A stretch of 64,000 bases of DNA from Ailanthus altissimus. Lineage: Eukaryota > Streptophyta > Magnoliopsida > Sapindales > Simaroubaceae. Made by a program: the position numbers and the translations under genes. The stretch is taken from NCBI GenBank assembly GCA_946807835.1, contig OX327697.1, forward strand, positions 6,153,001-6,217,000. The letters are read 5' to 3'. The notes beneath the pieces were generated by a model, which saw nothing but the letters and a program-made list of their open reading frames with translations, ran no database searches and had not been told where the DNA came from. Of this stretch, positions 50,064-61,600 are shown one piece after another; the stretch's first letter is position 1; each line of letters begins with the position of its first letter.

Positions 50064-53000
50064 TGTTGGAGCTGGTGCTTACCTGTCATTCTAATATTGT
50101 ATAAATATTAATTATTTAATATTTATACAATAAACATTTTGTATAAAATCATTAATATTAAATATACACATTGTACAATACTTGTAACATTACAGACATT
50201 GTATGATTTGAAAGAGTTCAGATCTAGTCTAAAAGATTTTAGATCAGTACTAAGAGTTGACAGAGTTGAGAGTTATAAATGCTAAGAGTTAGCATTGCTA
50301 AGAGTTAGTAAGTTATAAGAGTCAATCATATCTAAAGAGTTAGAGCATTGTCTGTAATTGGACAAAGATATGAGAATATACTAGTAATAATATAGTTGTA
50401 ATAAGTGCTAGAAAATGTCATTATGCAAGTATGTTCTTAAACACTATATTCCTGATTTATTTTCATCGATGCGAGCTTGTCGATGAATCCCTTTCATATA
50501 GATCAGTGTATGTCTATATCTATAAGGTACAGATGATTATTCTTAGCTGACCATGAGTTTGGAGCTCATATAGGCATGCGGGTATTCAATCAGGACTAGA
50601 TACTGAATAGACACGAGGCAGCTAATAGACATTCTATGAAGCCATGAATGGTGAGTCCTCTTGAGTTGAGCAGTATTCGTGATCTTTTGACCTGAGCGTC
50701 ACAATGGGCTTATGAGTGATCCACTATACTTTGGTTCTACAGATGTTAGAGACATTTCATAGTTTGACTGCTTCGTGTTACTAGGTATGGTCCGATGCTC
50801 ATCGAGTTCAGTATGCATAGATATAGGATCCGTCAGCTCTCATAAGGGAGTTGTATATTCCGATGCTTCGAGATTGTATTTTAGGACTTTTTGTGAACAC
50901 AAGTATTTAACCATGGAAAAGAGTTTTCTATAGGGTTAAACATTAACGTAAAAGTATTTGCATATATTATTTATCAAAATACAAATCTAGAGATAGGTTC
51001 ATGGATGAGCATATGGAGATTTGACGGTGGTGATCTATACCTCTGTTTTTCCAAGATATAGGCAACGGAATGATTATACAAATATGTCATGACCTCGTCT
51101 TATATGATTTAACACATTGATTTGTAATATCCGCGACGTGTGTGTGAGGCATCATTCAAGAACTTATAGAAGAGTTTCATTTGACGAATTAGGCATGGAC
51201 CTAGGGAGTCCCACAATATAAAGTATACTTATTGTGCACTGAAGCAGCGTATTAGATTGAATAATTTAATCCAGTAAATTACAGTAAATCAAGATATTTG
51301 TTTCTGATTCCCTCAGGATGTACACGTGTCAAGACTTAAGATTTAAGTATATTAATAGGTGAACAAGAGTTGTTGACCAATGAGATGATGACAAGTGGCA
51401 CAAATTTGGACCCCTTAAATGTTTGACTTGGATATGACCAAAATGATATTGTTTATGAGATAAGCAAAATCATTAGTTAATTACAAAATTATTTTGTTAA
51501 TTAATTAATTATTACTAAGTCAAATCAATATTATATTAAATGGAAAGACAAGGTGGCATGAGCCAATTGTTTAATAAATCAAGTGTTGATTTTATATTAC
51601 AAAATTAATTAAAAATAAAATTTTCTTTTTAAATATCTACATGGCTAGCCATATATGTCTTTTGCAAGAGGTGTCTTGCATAATTTTTTGTCAACAAAGT
51701 CCATTAATAGTAAAGGGAAAGAAAGAAAATGAAGGGATAGGCATGACAAAGTATGGTGGGACCTTGTTCTTGACCAAATTGATTGAAAAATAAATAAATT
51801 GAAATGTGTTTTAATTTTGTCATGTGAAGCATTCGGCCATTGCTTTTTAAATGGAGACAAAATTTTTTGTCTTATATTTTATATGCTAAAAAGGAAATAA
51901 TTGGCAAACAACAAGGTATGAGATGCTTGTCTTTGTGGGCCGTTTTATCACTTATCAAATGAAACAAATTTACCTATAAAATAAAAACATGTTTTCATTT
52001 TGAGAAGCTTTTTGAAGTTCGGCCACCTTATGGGAAAATGAGAGAGAAAGCTTTCAAGTATTGTAAGTAAGAATAAAAGAGTTTATTCATTTTCATCTCT
52101 ATTCTAAGGTGGCCGGCCATCTATAAGCATATGGAGATTTGACGGTGGTGATCTATACCTCTGTTTTTCCAAGATATAGGCAACGGAATGATTATACAAA
52201 TATGTCATGACCTCGTCTTATATGATTTAACACATTGATTTGTAATATCCGCGACGTGTGTGTGAGGCATCATTCAAGAACTTATAGAAGAGTTTCATTT
52301 GACGAATTAGGCATGGACCTAGGGAGTCCCACAATATAAAGTATACTTATTGTGCACTGAAGCAGCGTATTAGATTGAATAATTTAATCCAGTAAATTAC
52401 AGTAAATCAAGATATTTGTTTCTGATTCCCTCAGGATGTACACGTGTCAAGACTTAAGATTTAAGTATATTAATAGGTGAACAAGAGTTGTTGACCAATG
52501 AGATGATGACAAGTGGCACAAATTTGGACCCCTTAAATGTTTGACTTGGATATGACCAAAATGATATTGTTTATGAGATAAGCAAAATCATTAGTTAATT
52601 ACAAAATTATTTTGTTAATTAATTAATTATTACTAAGTCAAATCAATATTATATTAAATGGAAAGACGAGGTGGCATGAGCCAATTGTTTAATAAATCAA
52701 GTGTTGATTTTATATTACAAAATTAATTAAAAATAAAATTTTCTTTTTAAATATCTACATGGCTAGCCATATATGTCTTTTGCAAGAGGTGTCTTGCATA
52801 ATTTTTTGTCAACAAAGTCCATTAATAGTAAAGGGAAAGAAAGAAAATGAAGGGATAGGCATGACAAAGTATGGTGGGACCTTGTTCTTGACCAAATTGA
52901 TTGAAAAATAAATAAATTGAAATGTGTTTTAATTTTGTCATGTGAAGCATTCGGCCATTGCTTTTTAAATGGAGACAAAATTTTTTGTCTTATATTTTAT

Positions 53001-54822
53001 ATGCTAAAAAGGAAATAATTGGCAAACAACAAGGTATGAGATGCTTGTCTTTGTGGGCCGTTTTATCACTTATCAAATGAAACAAATTTACCTATAAAAT
53101 AAAAACATGTTTTCATTTTGAGAAGCTTTTTGAAGTTCGGCCACCTTATGGGAAAATGAGAGAGAAAGCTTTCAAGTATTGTAAGTAAGAATAAAAGAGT
53201 TTATTCATTTTCATCTCTATTCTAAGGTGGCCGGCCATCTATAAGCATATGGAGATTTGACGGTGGTGATCTATACCTCTGTTTTTCCAAGATATAGGCA
53301 ACGGAATGATTATACAAATATGTCATGACCTCGTCTTATATGATTTAACACATTGATTTGTAATATCCGCGACGTGTGTGTGAGGCATCATTCAAGAACT
53401 TATAGAAGAGTTTCATTTGACGAATTAGGCATGGACCTAGGGAGTCCCACAATATAAAGTATACTTATTGTGCACTGAAGCAGCGTATTAGATTGAATAA
53501 TTTAATCCAGTAAATTACAGTAAATCAAGATATTTGTTTCTGATTCCCTCAGGATGTACACGTGTCAAGACTTAAGATTTAAGTATATTAATAGGTGAAC
53601 AAGAGTTGTTGACCAATGAGATGATGACAAGTGGCACAAATTTGGACCCCTTAAATGTTTGACTTGGATATGACCAAAATGATATTGTTTATGAGATAAG
53701 CAAAATCATTAGTTAATTACAAAATTATTTTGTTAATTAATTAATTATTACTAAGTCAAATCAATATTATATTAAATGGAAAGACGAGGTGGCATGAGCC
53801 AATTGTTTAATAAATCAAGTGTTGATTTTATATTACAAAATTAATTAAAAATAAAATTTTCTTTTTAAATATCTACATGGCTAGCCATATATGTCTTTTG
53901 CAAGAGGTGTCTTGCATAATTTTTTGTCAACAAAGTCCATTAATAGTAAAGGGAAAGAAAGAAAATGAAGGGATAGGCATGACAAAGTATGGTGGGACCT
54001 TGTTCTTGACCAAATTGATTGAAAAATAAATAAATTGAAATGTGTTTTAATTTTGTCATGTGAAGCATTCGGCCATTGCTTTTTAAATGGAGACAAAATT
54101 TTTTGTCTTATATTTTATATGCTAAAAAGGAAATAATTGGCAAACAACAAGGTATGAGATGCTTGTCTTTGTGGGCCGTTTTATCACTTATCAAATGAAA
54201 CAAATTTACCTATAAAATAAAAACATGTTTTCATTTTGAGAAGCTTTTTGAAGTTCGGCCACCTTATGGGAAAATGAGAGAGAAAGCTTTCAAGTATTGT
54301 AAGTAAGAATAAAAGAGTTTATTCATTTTCATCTCTATTCTAAGGTGGCCGGCCATCTATAAGCAAGAATGAATTTGTTTTGTTTTGTTCAAGTGTTGAA
54401 TAAACAGAAATAATTACTTTGGTTTGAAATAAATGTAATTAGTTAAAGTATTTAACTAATTATCCCAAGTTTAAAGAGTTTAAGCAATAGTTAAAGAGTT
54501 AACCATTTGGTATTTAACAGTTAAACACCATCGTTGAAAATTGGAGTTGTTATTTCAGCGATTCAAGCTCACCCCAGTTGGATCCTAGAATTACTGGTGA
54601 GTGTGCTTCATAGTGGACTCCGGTTCAGTAATTTTCAAAAGTTTTGTTAGGTGATTCTCGATCTTCATTTTCATTATAGTAATGAAATTTAAATTTTAAA
54701 TGTGTTTGTTGTTCTAGAAAATTAAATTTCTAATTCCGTTGTGCAAATATGTATGTATGACACGCATATTGCATTATAATGAACATGCTGCACATGCATG
54801 CACCCTGGTAATTAGCACACTT
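50064..54822 (+). mobile_element. Family A LTR-type element, copy 2, in copia-4 gag
   Basis: It begins TGTTGGAGCTGG at 50064 and ends near 54819-54822 after the family's CACATGCATGCACCC block. TTATCAAT occurs just left (50056-50063) and at 54823-54830, and removing the element restores a continuous gag frame (VVLI then TSKLGKISL). The element would be about 2.5 kb but is 4.76 kb because a 1118-bp segment is present three times. The exact right end is uncertain: a TG...CA element would end at 54819, leaving four unexplained bases. Confidence 0.8.
51008..54361 (+). repeat. Tandem triplication, 3 x 1118 bp
   Basis: Units 51008-52125, 52126-53243 and 53244-54361 are nearly identical; the only change I noticed is A to G at 51548 relative to 52666. 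Each unit starts AGCATATGGAG, and the base after the last unit continues AGCAAGAAT, so AGCA is shared at every junction. The same antisense 71-codon frame appears three times only because the DNA is repeated. Confidence 0.95.
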
Positions 54823-55427
54823 TTATCAATACTACTATAAAATCATATTCTAGTTCAACACTATTAATGAGATATTCAATAAACTCTATATCCTTAACTG
54901 GAGCATTAGCTAATTCATCCACTAAGCTATTAACTTTCAAGAATTATTTTGATATTGAGAGAGAACCCTTACTTATTACTGCTAGCTTCCTCTTCAACTG
55001 AATTGATCGAGCCTTGGATTCAAAACCAAATTACTTTTCCATTGATAACCACAGATCCCTTAAATTTTGGCTATCAATAATTAGACATAGAATTAAATCA
55101 TGAATCATAGAGTACAACCAACTCAGCAATAGTTGATCCTTACTAATCCATGTTTCATATTCTAAATTTTCAACCAAACTTGTGTTCTGATCATGATCTA
55201 TTATTGTAATGAATTGATCTGGCATTTTTTTGTTACCATTGATGAAACCTTCAAGTCTATTACCTATGATTGCAATAAGTGTTTGAGATTTTTAAATTAC
55301 ATAGTTTATTCTCGTGAGTTTCACAATTGATGAAAAATTGTAATTTTGAGTTATTAGTGCATTTGTGTTTATAGTAGCAAGATTGATATTAGTAATGTGA
55401 GCATTGGCCAGAGTAGCTTTGACACCA
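54823..55427 (-). pseudogene. Copia-4 gag 5' part
   Basis: On the - strand a frame starts near 55225 (MPDQFITIIDHDQNTSLVEN) and reads the copia gag (UBN2-like) pattern: WISKDQLLLSWLYSMI, then NLRDLWLSMEK, then SKARSIQLKRKL and NSLVDELA after a stop. It continues across the family A insertion at 50063. The PBS lies at 55427-55416. Confidence 0.75.
55416..55427 (-). other. Copia-4 primer binding site
   Basis: TGGTGTCAAAGC directly after the 5' LTR, close to the initiator-Met primer site TGGTATCAGAGC. Confidence 0.8.
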
Positions 55428-55887
55428 TGTAAAGAAAGTGCAGGTAGCAGGAAGTTTTAGTGTTTGGCTGATAAGAAAATTTCTGAGAAAGGTTTGAGGG
55501 CAAAGTTTCTAAATTTTTGGATTTATTTTATTATATTGTGTACTGTATTTTTATAGTTACAAAGCTTAACAATCATTTGATCCATAATATAAGTTAAAAA
55601 ACTCTAACTAATTTTGACAAAAACTATTAAACACTCTTATGTAGGAGCCACCAACCAATCATCTTCTGACACATGTGTGCCACCTTAACATAACATTTGA
55701 GAGGCTTTCTCAAGCTCATCACTTGTGCTTATGACCTGATACAATTAAGTTCCATTATTTGTTATAACTGATTCTAGAAGCAATTAAGCTCCATTACTTT
55801 ATTATAAAATGATTTCAGAAGTAATTCAAAAAATATGACTAATTCTATCATTTACTCAATTCAACAACTTTGTTGTATCTCCTTACA
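55428..55887 (-). repeat. Copia-4 5' LTR
   Basis: 460 bp, homologous to 36441-36894 with scattered differences and small indels, including an extra short repeat near 55765-55800. It is followed by the target duplication ATGTT. Confidence 0.9.
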
Positions 55888-55892
55888 ATGTT

Positions 55893-57495
55893 CGCAGAAC
55901 AAGCGAGATCTTTGCCGCAACTTCATCTTTTTGACAGATTTTAATTATAAAATTTATTTTGACTTGGAAAGTTGGAATACATGATTGTAATATGATAAAG
56001 TCATGCATGTCTTTTCACGTGAATCCCAAGGACAAAGACAAGACAAACCAATCTCAAACTAGGACATCAAAATTCGTACCAAATTGTCCACAAAAATCTC
56101 TCCAAGTTAAGGGCCAAGGCACATTATACGCCTCTAACAGTCACACACCTGTATCTTTAAACCTTCGACAAGAAATCACGTAAACCAATAAGACCTTTTT
56201 GGCATCAGCAACTTGCAAGAAGTCCATTTATTATCTATCCTTTCTCAGTTAAATTTAAACCACGCTTTATATTTTGTCTTCATTTCAAGATTGTATTACC
56301 CCTTGAGCTTTAAAAAATGGCGATTATGAGAGATGGTAGATGCCCTATCAATCCTCTTTTAGTTGTGAACTTTTTAGTACATTTGATCATACTTAGCTAA
56401 CTATTCTCTATTGACAAATACGTCAATGGTTAACAAAATCACCCCCGCAAGCTTCTCTTTATCGTCTTCTTCCACTTTTTATATGGCATTCTGACTTACA
56501 TTATATTGGACTTGTCTCTAATATTAATATTACACTTTTTAATCTCATTTTTTAATTACTTAACATGGTATCAAAGTTAAATTTCAACATTGAAACTTTT
56601 TTGTCTTCATTTAAATTAATTTCCATTTTCCTAATCAATTTTAATATCTCAAACTATTTAGATCAGCTGGTTTTAACTGACTAGAAAACTGTGTGTTCTT
56701 TCTTATTTCTCTGAAGATTTGGGTGCAATACATCTCTTACAGTCTTGTATGCAAGGAGATAATATTTGGAGGGCACAGAGGAAAACGGTTGGTGAGAATT
56801 TCTTCTGCTGGTTTCAGAAATAACATGAGAAGTATTTGTAGAAACTATTAATACGAGAGTTAACTTTTTTGTTTTTATTATTAATCATAGGACTCTGCCA
56901 TAGCATCGTTATGTTGGTTTGTACAGAAATTGGAAGAGTTTCAGTAAATTTGTTCAACTGAAATATCATTAGTTTTCTTTAAAAAAAAAGTTTATTTTCA
57001 ATGTACTTCGTTTCCATTTGAATATTTCTAGATATCGAAAGGAACTAGAATTAGTGTTCCAAAAAATGAAAAGCAAAACTACCATAATACTCTGTAAGTT
57101 TTTTTAAAAATAAAAACTCACATTAAAATTTGAATTTATTAATTTTACTAAATAATGAATTAGTTGAAATTTAGGTTCAAATATTATTTGTTTATTAATC
57201 TTTTAAAGTTTGTAAATATATAACCATATTCTCTACAAGTCCATATAAATATTAAAATTTGGAATAAAATTTCGTTGTCAATTGTCATTGCGTCCATCAT
57301 TTAAAGAATCGTTATGACTTTATCAACTAAAATAGAATTACACGCAGCACGCTATTAATTATATTATTTTTAAAGAAGGCAAAAAAAAAGGGTTAGACCG
57401 AGCTCAGATGCGCTCATTTCGTCGGAAGAATCAGACGGCGGTGATAGGACCCTATCATCACAAGAGGCAAAGAATCCTCACAGCTCGAATAATAT
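55893..57495. other. Original 3' flank of the rhomboid gene, with an LTR/PBS remnant
   Basis: The first bases continue the rhomboid 3' flank before the copia-4 insertion. At 56566-56576 TGGTATCAAAG, an initiator-Met-type primer site, directly follows TTAACA, and the preceding 200-300 bp (CTTCTTCCAC, TATATGGCATTCTGAC) look like a copia LTR. This is probably a 5' LTR end with a little leader. No gag or pol follows. The 74-codon frame at 55959-56183 has no recognisable domain. Confidence 0.4.
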
Positions 57496-57566
57496 TGCAC
57501 CAGCCGAGAATCGAACCCAGGTCTGTACCGTGGCAGGGTACTATTGTACCACTAGACCACTAGTGC
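57496..57566 (-). tRNA. tRNA-Gly (anticodon GCC)
   Basis: The 71-nt sequence, read on the - strand, folds as a cloverleaf. The acceptor stem is GCACTAG with CTGGTGC plus discriminator A. The anticodon arm GTACC-CTGCCAC-GGTAC carries anticodon GCC. The T arm is CTGGG-TTCGATT-CTCGG. It closely matches the conserved plant nuclear tRNA-Gly(GCC). Differences from the canonical form are mostly C-to-T changes that turn GC pairs into GU pairs (one in the acceptor stem, two in the T stem), plus one change in the D loop. No run of four T follows within about 40 nt, so termination may be weak. It decodes GGC and GGU glycine codons if functional. It stands alone between the two protein genes. Confidence 0.9.
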
Positions 57567-58648
57567 TTGTTGGACGTTGCTTACTCGATATTTTATTTAT
57601 TCCAATCGCTCAGCCATAAAAGTTTTTTATTATTAATGTCATGAAAATGAACAAACTTGTGTTGAAAACATGAATTTGGTCATTTCATCGTTTGAAGACA
57701 CATGTATGGTATAAAAGAAAAGAAAAAAGAAAAAGGCATTCACAATGTTCTCTTCAAAAGAGTATATGCTATCTTTAACTTCTAAAATGCAAGTATTTAA
57801 AAAATTTATTACACATTAATGGTTAATTTAATTTTAACCACCAATTTTTTTTTCTCTTTAACAGTCAAAGTTTTGCAAATATTTTTGTTAAAATTCTTTA
57901 AAAATTAATATATACTACTACAAATTAATTCTAAAAATACAATACATGAATGTAAATTAAATATGTTCTATAAATTAGCTTAAAGATATATATAATGAGT
58001 TAAAATATTTTTATTTAAATTTTTTAATTAATTATTATTGTTTTTATAATAATAATAATGATAATAATTAATTATAAAATAATTAATAGACTATTACAAT
58101 AGGTTCAATAATCCTACCTATAATAATATTTTCTTATTGATCACTATAAATTGACTAATTAACTAAGATTCCAAGCCACCTCAATCATCATCCAATTTGA
58201 TGACGTGAAAATGAAGCAACCCAAGCTTTTATCACCAATTTAACCTAACGATGTAACGTAAAATTTAAGATTTGGAAGTCGTTGGTGAGGCGAGAAATTG
58301 TAGCCCATTTGGAATTGTTATCATGGGCTTCATATTTTCGGGCTGCAATCATGGGACTTTGGGCAAAATGATTCATGCGACTCTTCATACTAATAGATAT
58401 GGGACTTATATCTCAGCGTGCTTGAAACCCACTAAATACCACCACATGCAGTGAAATTTACTCAAAGATTATTGCCACACAATCCAAATTCAACTTGTTA
58501 CAAAACACACAAATTGACATAGTATAGAAAAGTAAGTTGGCGATTTAGCTACCAGCCACAAGCAACGAGTTTAATATCATCAACTACTTTGATGATTTAA
58601 CTGGATTTACTTAGTTTAACAGAGACAGCATCCTCTACTTATCATCAA
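57567..58648. other. AT-rich intergenic region and RCC1-gene 3' flank
   Basis: No gene is recognised. The part next to 58648 should hold the 3' UTR of the RCC1-repeat gene. The 60-codon frame at 58272-58454 has no recognisable features. Confidence 0.5.
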
Positions 58649-61600
58649 CTACTTGGATTCCTTGGTTTGCCATTCTACTATTGCCAGAGTATGGCGTCCC
58701 CCACAAGCAACCAGTTTAGCAATCCACCGTCCTTCAGGTCCCACTCCAACATTCCTTGGAGGCAGTATATTTATCGGTACTTCCAATGGCTGACCAGTTG
58801 TTACCTTCCTCCCATATCCAAGGCGCCCATGGTCACCTCGTCCAAACTACCAATACAAATATCAGTTGTCAAGAATGATAAATTATAATGTTCAAACCAA
58901 TTAATTGATCCAAAGTGGGGGTTTAGATTTTCCTCTGATCTGAACTTTATAGTGTTAATCAGGAATGATCCACACATTATACAAGTAGACACCTTGCAAT
59001 GTAGTAACTGTGTAGCATAGTTTTGATCCTCGCAATGTAGTCAGTGTAGCATAGTTTAGATAAAGAGCAAATTCAAATTAAGAGGAAAAGACTCTTTACA
59101 TCAACCTTCGCAAAGGCAAGGCGAAACATCGCCAAGGCAACACTTACTCATATAACAACTCATCTTCCCTTGTTAACAAAATTGGAATTCTAATTTCCAC
59201 CCAAAAAATTGCATTTATGCCTATTTAACAATAAATTCAGTTTTTCTTTTTGAAAGCTAATCCCATATTTGTCCCATAATTATTGCCCCACCCAAACTTT
59301 TGCACCAACTCCATCTGCCAGTGCTGCTCCCCTCCGTAGCCAACAAGTTATATATACCATATTCAGTGCTAAAAGTGACACTGGCACAATTGAGCACCAC
59401 TTCCGCCGTTATCATACAACTACAAGCTGTCACTGCTACAGTTCCTTCTAACAACATTAAAAAAAATGTTGAGAATACTCACTGAAAACATGCGCCCATC
59501 ACGTGTCAAAGCAACCGAGTGAGTCCCACCACAAGAAACCTGGATCATAAACAGAATAATTCAACTTTAAAACTTTATTAAGAGGCAAGGAATGGGGATG
59601 TGGAAAGGCATGTATTTACTTCTTGTAGCATTTTAAGGAACAAATCAACCTCTGAGAAATTTCATAGAAGGACGTAGCCAAAAATAATGATCCCACACCA
59701 TAACACCATTCCAAACACATTATACTTAAAATATATATTCATCCCCAGTCTTTTAGACACCCTTTACTCCAACCAATCTAATCGGATTTAAACATAAAAT
59801 CGTTAACTAGATGGCACCTGAACGATGTCCTCCCCAGCTAAAAGTTGAACTTTTTGGGGCACCATTTTACTGCTCTTGTCATTATCCCCAAAGCCAAGCC
59901 TACCGTGCTCCCCTCTTCCCCAACCATACACCTGAACAGAAATCATAAGATGGGAAGTTATTTGATAACTTGCATGTTCTACATGATTAAGATCTTGGAA
60001 ACTGCTGACAGTTTACGCATATCACAACCTCCAGAAAAATCATGTTCACAGTAAAAATACCATAGAGAATGAAAGTGACAAATTACCCTTGTTGTTTTCT
60101 TACCTAAAACAGCAATAGAAACTAATGGTCGCAGGTCACTACATTTATTTTGATATTAATATAGTTCAACAAAATTTTGATTCTTCAATTTAGTCACACA
60201 TTGTGATTTCCAAAAGTTTACTTTCATTCTACTTCTTTTACCAAAAAGAGCTACCTAATATAATGTAAAGTTATTGTCCTCCAATTTCTTTCACCAATTG
60301 ATTGTCAAGAAGACAATATGAGAAATCAACACATAAAGCATTCTAAACATTTAAGGAAAAGACCTCCTCATTCTTTGGACCCACTAATTTCCATTTGCAG
60401 ATCCAAAAATAAATCAAGAATTTGAAAAAGAAAAATAAATGCATCCAATCTCTGGGACCTGCTGTCTTAGTAAAGACACCTTCCAGCAGTATTAGAAGCT
60501 CAATACAACCATCAAAAACAGTAAAGAAAACCTAAATCAAATGGATGCTTGCTTCAAGACATGACCAGGAAAATTTGAGGTCTCAAGACAGAAATATCAC
60601 CACCATAAATTCAAATATTCCATACATATTTGTAGGTTTATGCGGTTGGGTTATCAAAATTTCAAACTTTAGCATTAAGAACAAAGCTCTTTATGAATAA
60701 TCTTTAAAATTAGAGCACAACCAAATAGAATACCTCTCCGTCATCAGTCAATGCAGTAGAATGCCACCCTCCAGCAGCGATATCTACCTAGAAGCACATA
60801 TAGATGGACAGCAATCAGACTATTTGAGAAGGGATGTAACAGCAAGCAGATAGGCCTGGCCATTTAATAATCATTGTACTGAAAAGACCCACCACATTAT
60901 ACCCATCTTGGCAACAAATTAATAACCAAAATTGAGGATGACTAAGCTGGAACTACTAATCAACAAGAAGGTGAAGACATCATAAAAATCTCTGAACCAG
61001 TAAGGCACCAGTAGGAAAAAAGAGTAGCTATCTGATTTTTCCCTGATTTATCTGTAATATCACATCTTTAGAATTCATATTTTTCAGCCGAAAGTCTACA
61101 TATCATGCTACTTCCAATGATCTATACATATACAATGAGATGCATACCAAAGTGAGACCTGCAAGCCCTTGGACAGGAATAGGTTGAGATCTTGGTTGGG
61201 TATCCCCAGTTCCAAGTTGTCCATATTCATTGTTACCCCATGCCCACAATGTCCCATTCTCCTGTAGAGCCAAATTATGAAATGCCCCAACAGCAATAAG
61301 CTTCACCTCTTCAAGACCTTGTACTCGCACAGGAACAGAAATTTGCTTTCTGAAATAAGCACATAGATTTACTTATAGGCATGCAGCAAGTAATCAAGGT
61401 ACACTCCAAAAGGATGATTAGATAAATAGGTAAAGGAATCTTGAAAACAAGGCTGGAGAAGTAAATCAAAGACGAGCATACATGTCCCCAGGAGGCCATG
61501 GTTGACCCCAGGTCCATACATGTCCTTCGCGTGTAAGCACCACAGAGTGAGTGCCCCCTGCTGCCACCTATAGTACAAGCAATTGAAAAATTGCAAATAT

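Larger units (their letters stand above)
36441..55887 (-). mobile_element. Copia-4: Ty1/copia element carrying nested insertions
   Basis: This - strand element has its 5' LTR at 55428-55887 and its 3' LTR at 36441-36894. ATGTT lies on both sides (36436-36440 and 55888-55892), a perfect 5-bp target duplication. Its own body is what remains after removing copia-3 (36915-46159) and a family A element (50064-54822), about 5.4 kb. PBS and polypurine tract are recognisable. Its coding region is broken by stops. Confidence 0.9.

Noticed and set aside
51645..54096. Three identical 71-codon antisense frames as a tandem gene family
   Set aside because: They exist only because a 1118-bp non-coding segment is repeated. 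No domain, and no matching frame is conserved in the other family A copies.
30830..54361. CRISPR-like arrays in the tandem repeats
   Set aside because: Units are contiguous, 101-1118 bp long and have no unique spacers, and the organism is a plant.
50056..54830. 8-bp TTATCAAT repeat as proof of a hAT insertion
   Set aside because: The element has TG-type LTR ends, no hAT terminal repeats, and the other copies do not show 8-bp duplications. Part of the match may be chance.
55959..56183. 74-codon frame downstream of copia-4 as a gene
   Set aside because: No domain, and the composition is that of ordinary intergenic DNA. It lies in the displaced 3' flank of the rhomboid gene.
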